Below, piece after piece: positions 44,701-54,429 of a stretch of DNA of 64,000 nucleotides (its first letter is position 1; each line of letters opens with the position of its first letter). The notes beneath the pieces were generated by a model. The model worked only from the letters and a program-made list of their open reading frames with translations, was not told where the DNA came from and ran no database searches. The position numbers and the translations under genes were made by a program. The DNA is from Mycocentrospora acerina (lineage: Eukaryota; Ascomycota; Dothideomycetes; Pleosporales), in the NCBI GenBank assembly GCA_022701365.1, contig JAKUHH010000041.1, forward strand, positions 434,001 through 498,000, written 5' to 3'.

Positions 44701-46757
44701 AGGTATTTCGGTGATCAAGCGCAGGGGCCAGGCTGTGGGCTGTTGTAAAATGAGAAAGAAGCTTGCGCATAGCGGGAGCTGACTTACTGAGGAGAGGTTT
44801 GGGTTGTTGCCCAAAGACCCCGTGGCTATGAGCCATTGGAGATAGCGGCCAGCAGCGAATGTCTTGGAGCGGACTAGTTCAGCAACCACTTTGAAAATCG
44901 TACATGGCTCGCCAGTCTCAGTCCAAGTCATGCTGCAAAGGTAGGATATAACACCCTCATACACATCTGCGCCAAGATGGCTCCACCTGCGGAGTAATCG
45001 AGTCGCCAAATACACTCTGCACGGTCCCCCACGGTAAGTCGAGCATGCCCATTGTAAGACGACAGAAACAAGGGATGGAGCATCCGAAATGGCTTCCATG
45101 CACTGGTTGGAAAGATCTTCTATGCGGACAGGCGTGCTGTAATCTACCGAGTCCAAGATACGATATACTCGGCTAGTGGGAGCTTGCGAGGCAGACGCGA
45201 TATTTCGGTTGGACTGCAAAAGACGACTGGCTCGCGCTTGAAGTCTTCGGATGACCTGAACGACCTGAGGATGCTGGGTTCTGGTAGAGAATGCATCCAG
45301 GAGAGCGCCATGTCTGGCCCATGTGTTTGGGAGCAGCAAACATGCTGGCCTAGTCAGGAGTAGCTTTGTCAATGTAGTCTCCAGATACTGAAGCACAGCC
45401 GAAGAAGGGGTCTGGTCATCGATTCGATACAGCTGGCGCAGACGTCAGTTAGTAGCAGGCAAAAGGGGCAGTCTTGCACTCACCTTGTCAAGATGGTTGA
45501 GCAACGCTTCAGCCAAGCGCTTGCCTCTCCGGCGGCAGGAAACAATATCGATCCAGTAATGTGAAACGGAGACGACAAGAAGCCAGACAAATAATCTCTC
45601 ATTAGGACATGCGTCCAAGCAGTTTAGTATCCAGTCCAGAAAGTGGTCGTCATCAAGAAGGTGTTCTTTGTACAGGTGCGTAGCCAGTTGGAGCCTCGAC
45701 GACGTTAGCATGTATCCATTGTAAAAGCAGGGCGAGTCCCTCACGAGTATGTGATTCGAGGCTTCCAGTCTCCTTGCCCTATAGAGGCAATGACGGCATC
45801 CAGGAATTGTTCCACCGAGCTGGTCCAACCTCTCACCCATGTCAGTGTACCTGCCTGACCCTTTCGCTTGTGTGCACGCAGCTCGTTGATGCCCACGCAC
45901 TTGGACAGCCACAGCGCGCGCGGGAGGGGGATCTTTTTGTTGAGGCATTGTTCCAGCAGCACCCTGCCCGTGAGTCCGTGGGGGATGGTGCGGCTGAGCC
46001 GGCGGAGGCCAATGGCCGGGTTTGCCAGATCATGCAGCCACTGCTCTCTCGTCGAGTCCCTCAGCGTCAGGCGCGGCGGGGGCTTGAACGTGTGCGGCGC
46101 GTGGAGACGGCCGCTCTGCTGCCTCTTCTCGAGGACGGCGACGAAGAGGGTGGAGAGCGTCGTCAGGCCCGACTTGTTCTTGAGGTTGGACCACAGCGAC
46201 GGGCGGGCTGTGTTTGTCTCGTTCATAATCTGCGGCTTGTTGCTGACGCCGCCCTTGACCAGCGCCTCGGACAGCGTGTCTTCGGCGCTGGTGCCCGTCC
46301 ACGGAAACAAATCGGCGGCCTTGCCCCCTGGGAAGTGGACAGGCGGAGGCGGCGCCTCGGGCGGCTGGAGCGCAGGCCAGTCCTTGACGCCGGTGCCGCC
46401 AGGCAGTATGCGGCGCTGGTGCGAAGCGTCGCCTACGTGCACCGAGCCCGGCCGGGGCGGCGCAGGCAGGGCGGCGGTGGGCTGGTAGGGGCAGGCGTGC
46501 ATGGGCAGGTCGTAGTAGGCGCTGCTCGGCGTCGTGGTGAAGAACAGCGGCGGCCTCCCGCGCGGCGGTGGGCGTGCCGTGTCGGTCGAGGCATGGTGTG
46601 CCGACGGGCGGTCGTCGTCGTCGAGGGCGGGATCAATGCAATCGGGCTGAGGGAGCAGCGCGGTGGCCGACGGCGGCCGGGCTTGGGTCCGGGGCGCCCC
46701 TCCGCTGCCACGAGACTGCAGAGAGTCAAGAGTGCCCGGGCCAGGACGAGAAGTCAT
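41707..46757 (-). CDS. SRB8: Mediator kinase-module subunit MED12 (Srb8)
   Basis: Eight exons on the minus strand (45745-46757, 45484-45694, 44788-45432, 44452-44739, 43218-44397, 42923-43164, 42582-42871, 41707-42535) join to 1565 aa; introns are 46-54 nt. MED12 links cyclin C-CDK8 to core Mediator. The family domain is clear after a Pro-rich N-terminus: VKDWPALQPPE, ARPSLWSNLKNKSGLTTLS, FKPPPRLTLRD, WLHDLANP, IPHGLTGRVLLEQCLNKKIPLPRALWLSKCVGINELRAHKRKG. Spliced HLYKEHLLDDDHFLDWIL follows. The large alpha-helical middle is less conserved, and the C-terminus is Gln-rich (LAQQQQRQQQIAQAQQAQQ). The fourth exon's 48-nt upstream intron is stop-free. The GC-rich exon 1 produces long antisense open frames that are not genes. 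Confidence 0.9.
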
Positions 46758-47221
46758 CGCGCCGAGAGCGGATGCATCGTTGTGTCAGGCGCAGACGGGC
46801 GAGCGAAGGGAGCGCGGCAGCGTGTCCGGGGCGGAGCGCGTGGTGGGCGGCAGCGTGTACGGCGAGGCGAGGCGGGCGGGCACAGGGCGAGGCACAGGCA
46901 GAGGCAGAGGCAGAGGCCGGCGGGCGCAGGGAGCGATGGGCGGGCGAGATGGTCTGCAGAAGACGGCGGTGGTCGACGGCAGACGTGTGGGGAGACGACA
47001 ATGTTATCTCGCCATCAGACCAGGCCTAACGACCAACATCAGCCGGTTACGCATCGGCACGGCGACTCATGCATTGGGGCTAGCCGCGACAAGCAGGCGG
47101 CCCCAGCAGCTCAACACCACATGTCCTTAGCAACATAGCACAACGCCATAGCACCCAACACCAGAGCTCGCGCCGTCTCTCCCCAATTCCTTGCCCGGCC
47201 CCTCGCTCCCTCCCCCTCGAC
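46758..47221. promoter_or_regulatory. Shared promoter region of MED12 and Asterix-like genes
   Basis: 464 bp between divergent starts, GC-rich near MED12. The G/A-rich AGGCAGAGGCAGAGG repeats near 46890-46915 are notable. No defined element. Confidence 0.45.
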
Positions 47222-48007
47222 ATGGCTTCCAAAAAGGACATGCGCCGCGCCGACCTCAGTACGTCTCCACTGCCCAGCTGCCGGCCTCCTTTGGTGTGCT
47301 GTGCGGCTGCGGCCAGCCAGCGCCAGTCACGTGCCCATTACTAACACACTGCAAGTCGTGCCGTACGCGGAGCCAGCAAAGAGCAGCTCAGACGGCGACA
47401 TGTCTGGTATGTGATTGGCGTCGCCTCCACAGGCAACCTCATGCTCATTGTCCGTCTCCAGGCACAATGGCCAGCACCCTGCCCATGGCTGCCGTAAGTG
47501 CCCGCTTCCCGTCTCCATCTGCACATCACACGACTGACAGGCCCGCCAGATCTTCACCCGGAACAAGTACGCCGCTTTAATATAAGTGCTTTTGCGTGCA
47601 TGGCTGACACTCCACGTCCTCGACAGGATGATCGGCTGGTACGCTCCTCCCTCGCCCAAGTACGCCTCATGCTGATTAGGCCAGGGTTGCTGTCGTCTTC
47701 TCTGTCCAGTCGTGGCTGGCCGAGACTCCTGAGCAGAAGCGAACGGCTTCCACTCCTGCCTACTTCTCCGTAGGCATGTCGCGTAAGTGTCTCCAGCCCA
47801 GCCATTCATGTGACGCGAATGCTGACCACGCCACAGTCATGTCTCTTGTCGTTGTACGTATCCGGCTGCATGCTCCATGCTCTTGTTATTGCGTGACTAA
47901 TCGTGCATTGCCAATAGGGCTACTCTCAGCTGTTTCTCCCGCCTGCACCAGGCTCGTTCCAAGCCGCCTCTGGCACGGAAGCACCAGCTGCAGCACCCCC
48001 GTCATAG
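47222..48007 (+). CDS. Asterix/UPF0139 family small ER membrane protein (PAT-complex subunit)
   Basis: Eight tiny exons (47222-47258, 47356-47406, 47462-47493, 47541-47566, 47627-47638, 47685-47782, 47837-47853, 47918-48007) join in frame to 120 aa starting MASKKDMRRADLIVPY. Exon 5 is only 12 nt and encodes the MIG core of the IGW motif. The spliced protein reads FTRNKMIGWVAVVFSVQSWL, then AETPEQKRTASTPAYFSVGMSLMSLVVGYSQLFLPP, with two to three membrane helices. This matches WDR83OS/Asterix, which with CCDC47 forms the PAT chaperone complex at the ER translocon. The exon 4 acceptor could instead be at 47549, removing three residues (ARQ). Introns are 46-97 nt. Confidence 0.8.
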
Positions 48008-48496
48008 GCGCGAGGAGGCTGGCGCGGGCTGTGTAGCAAGACGTCTTGGACCGTAGAAAGTGGCCAGTGCCGCATAATTGTTTAATACCATCGAGTCTTC
48101 CGAGCAAGCACGCTCCAGCATGCCGTGAATCCCGAGGCGACCTGTCAATTGCAAGTCTAAGTAGGCTGCTGCAAGCAACCCGGCGACTCCAAGCGACTCG
48201 GCTGGCCCAGCAGACCAAGACATGCCACTCGTATCTCGCCCTGTTCCGCTGCCCCAACGCTCACAGCAGGCAAGTGGCATCCACGCACAGACCAGCAGGC
48301 GGGGCGCCTGCCTGCATTCCCCACCCTCGTCCCTTCCTCGCAGCTCGCTCAACACAACTCTGACCCTGCAGGCCTCTCACACTCGACACGCAGCACACGC
48401 AGAATTCCCCCCCAGGACACCGGCACCCATTGCTCCGACACGCTTCCACAACAACAACAACAACCCCCACCCCCAGCGCGCTCCAACAGTTCTCGT
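48008..48496. other. Intergenic, 490 bp
   Basis: 3' flank of the Asterix-like gene and promoter/leader of eIF1, C-rich near the start codon. No gene supported. Confidence 0.45.
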
Positions 48497-49042
48497 ATGT
48501 CCATCGAGAATTTAAAGACCTTTGACCCGTTCGCGGAAGCCGATGCAGACACCGGCGAAAAGTCGCAGTCGCAGCAGGATTACATCCACATCCGTATCCA
48601 GCGTACGTCTTGCGCCTGCACCGTCTGCATGCTCTGCCCACTCTGCGTGCTCTGCCCATTTTCTCTTGCAGACACAACCCTCACCGCCTCAGCTTGCAAT
48701 CGCTGTGCTTGGCATCCAGCGATAACCACCAACTAACACTGCGCAGAACGCAATGGCCGCAAGACCTTGACGACCGTCCAGGGTCTCCCCAAGAAATTCG
48801 ACCAAAAGAAGATTCTCAAAGTCATCAAGAAGAAGTTTGCCTGCAATGGCACCATCGTCGCAGACACCGAGATGGGTGAAGTGATTCAGCTTCAGGGCGA
48901 TCAGAGGAAGGATGTCCAAGACTTTATGACGGACAAGAAGGAGGGTCTCGGCCTCGACGTCAAGACCATCAAGGTGAGTTGCCGACAAAATGTGTCTGAT
49001 TCGAGGGCGACAACTAATGTGCCACAGGTCCACGGATTCTAA
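48497..49042 (+). CDS. SUI1: Translation initiation factor eIF1 (SUI1)
   Basis: Exons 48497-48602, 48747-48973 and 49028-49042 (144- and 54-nt introns) give 115 aa. eIF1 binds the 40S P-site region and enforces AUG selection. Seen: MSIENLKTFDPFAEADAD, YIHIRIQQRNGRKTLTTVQG (splice restored), the loop KKFDQKKILKVIKKKFACNG, GEVIQLQGDQR, and the terminal VHGF encoded by a 15-nt last exon. Length and every conserved block match the family. Its 144-nt first intron is unusually long for this window. Confidence 0.97.
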
Positions 49043-49715
49043 TGTCCCACAACCTCAATCTCTCCCTTCCGAGCGCTTGCTACGACTGCCTCCGACATGT
49101 TTTGCTTTCGAGAACTCACGAGACTTGTTTTTTGATGTTCAGATGGTGACAGAGGAGACGGGAGTCGGGACGGGAGATGGACGTGCAGATTGCAGAGGCT
49201 GCCCAAAGCCAGACGCGAGGCAAGCGTGTCTTGAAGAATGCATGATACCAAAGAACAGAGTTATTGCGACAGAAATACAGAACCTCCGCATGTTGATCGC
49301 CTTTTTTTCATGCAATTATTCTTGTGAAATGACGTGCAATTTTTTTTTAATTTTATCAAAATTGTGTTGATGAGCAATTCCTTTGTTATTCTACAGCATC
49401 TGCGGCCGTTTTAACGAGGTGTAGTTATCTGTTCAAGGATGCTCTACCAGCGTTTCACGAGAATACTGAGAAGCAATTGAGAATGTTTGGGGTGTAAAAT
49501 TTGCAAGTGCCGAGGCCAAAGCCATGCAAAAGAAAGCAGAAATCATTTTGCGGCGCGAATCTACACATGTCCAAAAAGAAGTTGAAGAACATGATCACGT
49601 GCCGCAACTCGGAACTTCGAATGTCCATCTTGAACTTTCCCAAGCCTCCACCTCGACTCGATTGCGAACGCTCAACCCCGGGGCCCCCCCAAAAACAACC
49701 CACCCGCCACCCAAA
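49043..49715. other. Intergenic, 670 bp
   Basis: 3' flank of eIF1 and promoter of the mitochondrial protein gene. An open frame extends upstream of the chosen ATG to 49524 but looks like leader. No other gene. Confidence 0.45.
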
Positions 49716-50900
49716 ATGTCGGCCACCATCCCCTTCCGCGCCCCACGAATACGGCCCCAAATTCTACGCCGACAATGCCTCTTCCAGCGGCTCCCACCAA
49801 GCCCACTCGAGCGCTCCTTCTCCACGACCACATCCCGCGCGGGCTACCGAAAAACTGGGCGCGTAAGCGACAGCGCGCTGACCCGTGCCATGGCACAGCA
49901 GCAAACGGGGCCCGCGCCCCGCGTCAACCTCCAACTGGCGCAGCAGAACATTGATGCGATGCAAGAGGACATTGGGATACTGCAGGGGACTGTAGTGCGG
50001 GCGCCGTTTGCAAAGATTGGAAACCCATGGAACATGCAGTTTTGGAGCTACTTGTGGACGCTGCTGAAATCAAAAGGGACAGGCTGGTATTCTAGGAGCT
50101 TTTACCGGGGGTGCGTGCAGAAGAGTGGGTGGACCAAGGCGTTGCCGGTGGATTTGGGGAATAATGCCGTGTTGAAGGAGAGGGCGAGGAAGATGTATGT
50201 GCAGGTTTATGATAATCTTGCTAGGTATGTTGGTATTTTTTCTTCTTTTACCTTTTCTGTTGTTTGGATACGGTGGGTTATGAAGTCATTGGAAGGAAGG
50301 AGGGGTGGTGGCGGTCATACGTGAATAAATACTAACAACAAACTCAGCGGCAACCTTTCCCCACTAAAGACCATCTGCCTCCCACCGCTCACCAAACAAA
50401 TCGAAAACCGCATCGCCGCCCGCGGAGACTTGAAAATGCACTGGAAACTCGTTTCGTGGAAGTCTGCTCGCGTCGTCTCGCACCGCGCCTCGGCCCAAGA
50501 CGCAGACGTCTTCCCCGACACGGCATACCGTCAGGCCATTGTCCGCCTCGAGAGCATCCAGACACTCACACTAGAAGCCCCAGAGACGCCAGAGCTGTCA
50601 TCATCGCCGTCGCCACGCTCCAAACGCAACCGCCGCTGGACACCAGCAGAAGTGCTACAAGAAGAGCAGCAACCACTCAAGACTGTAGAGGCCACAGAAA
50701 CACCAGTACCTGTAAATGAAGCACCAGAGCAGAGAGTCGTAGAGTATCTCGTTATGCAGCGACGAGTAGTGCGGGGTGTGCAGGAGGAGTGGAAGGTGTG
50801 GGGTTTCGCAGACGAGAGCACGCCGGCGACGCTGAAGCAGGACGACAAGTACTGGGCCAAGACGCTGAATGCCAATCTTGCCGCGTCGAGTAATGCTTAG
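49716..50900 (+). CDS. MBA1/mL45-like mitochondrial ribosome-associated protein (Tim44-like domain)
   Basis: Exons 49716-50224 and 50348-50900 (123-nt intron) give 353 aa. The start MSATIPFRAPRIRPQ is followed by Arg-rich sequence and ERSFSTTTSRAGY, a clear mitochondrial presequence. The body (WSYLWTLLKSKGTGWYSRS, LAARGDLKMHW-like RIAARGDLKMHWKLVSWKS, DTAYRQAIVRLES, RVVEYLVMQRRVVRG, EWKVWGFADES) follows the Tim44/mL45 pattern of a presequence-containing matrix protein that ties ribosomes to the inner membrane for Oxa1 insertion. A low-complexity Pro/Glu insert interrupts the domain. I am confident about mitochondrial location, less so about MBA1 versus mL45 naming. Confidence 0.78.
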
Positions 50901-51890
50901 AGGTGTGTAGGAGAGTTGTAAGAGAGTTGTAAGAGAGAAGTGTAAGAATGAATGAAATAAAAACAGAAAGAGATGGGACTTTGATCTCCTTGAAAACAAT
51001 CAAAGCAATCAATTTTATTGTATATTACACATCACTTCCTTTCTTCCTTTCTTTCTCTCCTTTTTCTTTCTTTATATCTTAACGGCAAGAGTGGAGTAAA
51101 ATAAATGGCTGGGAAGAATAGTCATCTGAATAGATGGATGGATGAGTTGATGATATTGTTGTTGTTGTTGTACACTACTTTTACTTTTACTTTTGTACCT
51201 TAACAATGGTTCATCCTTGCTAATTCACTTGTGTACATCTTCACTTTCACTTTCACTTTCACTTCGCTCGCCTCACTCACGTCACTCTACCTCCTTGATT
51301 CCCGCGATCCCCAAACCACACTCTCTCCAAGCAACTAATGCAACCCAACCTAACCGAAATGAAATGGAATGAAATAAATAGGGGAAAAGGTGAAGAAGTG
51401 AATGAATGAGTGAATGAATGAAAGAGTGAGTGGCATCTATAGCTATCATCTACCTATCTAGCATCTAGCATGTCGATCCAAAGCTAACCAACCAGGAAAC
51501 AGTAATAAAATAACAATCATGAGAAAAAAGAAAGAGAAAACTCCAACAAGACAATGTCATAACATATCATAGCATACATATCATATCATATCGCTTCCTC
51601 ACACGCCCGCCAACAACAAAAGAAAACTACAACGCTATTTTTTCCCCTCCCCTTCCCTTCCCTTCGTTTCGTCTCCCTCCTTCCAAATGCTTCCAATTCG
51701 TCAAATCCCACCACTAAAAAAAAAAAAAAAAAACGCCGTGTCCAATGCATAAAAAAAAACACCCTATTCCAACTTGACAACTAATCATACACATCCAGAC
51801 CACTCTTACAAATACATGAAAAAATAGAGTATAGACGGGTACTTTTTTTCTTCTTCTTCTTCTTCTTCTTCTTCTTCTTCTTCTTCATCA
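50901..51890. other. Simple-repeat-rich intergenic region between convergent genes
   Basis: 1 kb with TTTAC steps near 51178-51195, TTTCAC steps near 51241-51262, GAATGA steps near 51395-51425, ATATC steps near 51560-51595, a poly-A run near 51715-51733 and (TTC)n at 51849-51886. No supported gene. Confidence 0.7.
51849..51886. repeat. (TTC)n microsatellite (GAA on the minus strand)
   Basis: About 12-13 TTC units ending four bases before the stop codon of the carrier gene, so it forms the start of that gene's 3' untranslated region as a GAA run. Confidence 0.9.
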
Positions 51891-53142
51891 TCACAAATTA
51901 CTGCTCTCACCAAGCAACTTCAAGACACCCTCGTAGGTGCCAAACATGATGGCGGCGCTGGGCACGACGCGGAACATGTGGGGGACAAGACCACCATACA
52001 GGGCAGCCATGCCTTCTTCTTTCCAGATGAGGCGGAAGCACTGTGCGAGGCCCGTGTATTTGAGCTGGCCGTTGGAGAGGGGAGCCTGGCGGAGGCGGGT
52101 TCGTACAACCTGAGGAATTTATTAATTTTTGTTCTTGACTTTTTTTCAGAATAACAAAGGAAAGACAAACCTCATGAGGGTAGGTGATGAGGGCGGCGAC
52201 GAATTTGGCGAGACCGGCGGCGGAGACTTTGCCGCCCCATGAGACGGTTTGGTCCCAGACTGTGGGGGGTTTCCCGCTGGCCACGAGGCGTTCTTCGCGG
52301 TGGGCGAGCGAGAGCTTCATCTGCTCGTAGAGCATCCATTGGAGAGTGCTTTCTGTCACACCGAGGTAGCTGGCTGTCAGACCGCGGTAGAGGCCCTTGA
52401 CACCTTCTTTACGGATCGTCTGCATAGTGCAGTCGAGGGCGTTCTTGTACTGGCGGCCCCTCCCGTCTGCGTGCGTGTTCTTGTCCAGCTGCAGGCGGGT
52501 CTTGACGAGCCAGATTGGGTTGGTGGCGGTTCCAGTGATGATGCCTGAGCCGGCAGCAGCGCACAGATGGACCCATGCGGCCTCCTGCCCGTTGTTGAAG
52601 TGATTGCTGATCAGGCGTTTCCCGTTGCCGTAGGCGAAGAAGTTGATGGCGCGCGCAGGCACCACGCCAATGAGATTGGGCCCCAGGCCTTTGAACAGCG
52701 CTCGCCAGCCCTCTGCCTTGGGCACCTGCCACAGAATCTCTCCTGTTTCGCGGATGTGCAGCAGCGAGCTGCGGGCAAAGGACATGGTCTCAATGGGGGG
52801 CAGGCCGCGGGCGGTGCGGGCCAGGGCGAGGTGTTGCTGGTAGTACGTCGACTGCAGGCGGGTCTTGAGCACGTCGAGCGGCGCGGTGAGGGTTGCAGAG
52901 GCCATGCCGCCCAGTCTGGCTCGAGTCAGCATGCCATGACGACCCCGTATGGCGGGCAGGACGTGGGGAGCGCCTCACCCTCCAGCGATAAAGTGCGCCG
53001 ACGACTTGGCAAAGGCCGTGGCGGGCGCTGCTACCGGCGTTCCATCTGGCTGTTTGCGTGGGATCACGCCGCCCAGTTCGCGCGACGTTGGCGGCAGGGC
53101 GTGCTGGGCAGCCGAGGGGGCGTGGGCGTGGTCGAGGGTCAT
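51891..53142 (-). CDS. Mitochondrial pyrimidine nucleotide carrier (Rim2/SLC25A33-36-like)
   Basis: Exons 52979-53142, 52171-52915 and 51891-52109 (63- and 61-nt introns) give 375 aa. Three mitochondrial-carrier repeats are seen with signatures PLDVLKTRLQ, NPIWLVKTRLQLDK and YPHEVVRTRLRQ; HFIAGGLGGMASATLTAP is restored by the first splice and the third signature by the second. An insert between helices 1 and 2 (TARGLPPIETMSFARSS) and the SYLGVTESTLQWMLYEQMK segment match the Rim2 group, which exchanges pyrimidine (deoxy)nucleotides across the inner membrane, with links to mtDNA and iron. It is divergent from CIA30. Confidence 0.88.
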
Positions 53143-53354
53143 TGAGAGGCGGGCGGGCGCATGCGCGGGGAGAGGCGATGGAGAGGATGTAGCACAAAAA
53201 TCCAGAGCAGCGCCCGAAGCGGCTAGGCCGGCGGCGGAGGTGCGGCGATGTCATCGTCGCGTCGTTCGTCTGCGACTCGTGTGAGCGAGCCTCGCCAGCG
53301 CCAGACGTGAGCGGCGCACCTCCTCCAGCCCGCACAGCCCTCGACACCACCGCC
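53143..53354. promoter_or_regulatory. Shared promoter region of the carrier and CIA30 genes
   Basis: 212 bp, GC-rich, between divergent starts of two mitochondrial-protein genes. No defined element. Confidence 0.45.
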
Positions 53355-54164
53355 ATGCGCCCCTCTGCGCAGTGTCTCGCGCCGGGCTTCTTCCGGCGCA
53401 GTCTGGACGAGTTCAAGCGCCTGTCCAACTTTGCCCTCAAGCTCGAGGGCCTCAAGTCGCCCCGCACGCCCTTCCCGCTGATCCACTTCGACAAGCCCGA
53501 CGACATCCTGCGATGCAAGCGCATGAGCGACCGCGACATTGGCGGCTTCTCGTCGGCCGCCTTTGACCACTACCCCGTCACCCAGACCGAGCCCGCCCAC
53601 GCCCGCTTCCACGGCACCATCTCCACACAGCTGCCCGCCAACCAGCCGCACATCCAGCGCACAGGCTACGCAGGCTGGCGCACCCTCGACCGCGGCTCCA
53701 CCATCTTTGGCAAGTCGCTGTGGGACGTCAGCCTGTACGCCTACCTGGCCATCCACTTCAAGTCGGACGGCCGCAAGTACTTTGTCAACGTCCAGACCGA
53801 GTCCATTGTGCCCACCGACATCCACCAGCACCTGCTGCACTCCAAGACGCCCGGCCAGTGGGAGACGATCCTGGTCAAGTGGAGCGAGTTTGTCCGCACA
53901 AACCACGGCCAGGTCGTCGAGCCCCAGCGCGAGATACTGACACAAAAGGTGCGCACGGTCGGCATCTCGCTGATTGACCGCATACCAGGGCCTTATGACC
54001 TGAGCGTTAGCAAAATCTGGGCGACAAATGCGTCGAGAGAAGACGACATCTTGTCCAGCGTCAAGGGTCACATTACGGGCCTGCCGTTGAGTTCGTCGAG
54101 ACAGGGCGACTACAATAAAAACATTGGAAAGACGCATCCACTAGTGACTGAGACGGCCGTGTAG
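53355..54164 (+). CDS. CIA30: Complex I intermediate-associated protein 30 (CIA30/NDUFAF1)
   Basis: One exon, 269 aa. Assembly factor for the membrane arm of mitochondrial NADH dehydrogenase. Family motifs seen: IHFDKPDDILRCKRMSDRDIGGFS, RTGYAGWRTLD, LAIHFKSDGRKYFVNVQTES, WETILVKWSEFVRTNHGQVV and VRTVGISLIDRIPGPYDLSVSKIWATN. The start MRPSAQCLAPGFF is chosen as the first ATG; a non-ATG open extension runs to 53307. Strong GC bias at third positions creates a long antisense open frame that I reject. It belongs to a block of mitochondrial and cell-cycle genes known to neighbour MAT loci in Dothideomycetes. Confidence 0.92.
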   Translation: MRPSAQCLAPGFFRRSLDEFKRLSNFALKLEGLKSPRTPFPLIHFDKPDDILRCKRMSDRDIGGFSSAAFDHYPVTQTEPAHARFHGTISTQLPANQPHIQRTGYAGWRTLDRGSTIFGKSLWDVSLYAYLAIHFKSDGRKYFVNVQTESIVPTDIHQHLLHSKTPGQWETILVKWSEFVRTNHGQVVEPQREILTQKVRTVGISLIDRIPGPYDLSVSKIWATNASREDDILSSVKGHITGLPLSSSRQGDYNKNIGKTHPLVTETAV

Positions 54165-54429
54165 AAAATTCAATTCAATCCAATTCAATTTATGTCAATT
54201 CCACAAACATTGTTACGTCATGTCCAAGCAATACTCTGCGTGTCATCCAAAATTAAAATGCTGTCCCAATGGCTCTTGCATCCCCCAAACATGCCCCTCT
54301 AGCAGACGCATGACCACGCGTAGACGCGCTGACGCGCTCCAACTCGCTAATTCTTGCCGCGAGCAACCCGCAACACCCCCAACACCAATCACCAAACACA
54401 TACTCACACCCCTACAGACCAGATGCAAC

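Noticed and set aside
45774..47138. 454-codon plus-strand open frame opposite MED12 exon 1
   Set aside because: It is antisense to the conserved MED12 domain in GC-rich DNA, has Arg/Gly-rich composition and crosses the promoter region; a codon-bias shadow.
53223..54137. 304-codon minus-strand open frame
   Set aside because: Antisense to CIA30; Val/Gly/Ala-rich composition expected from third-position GC bias.
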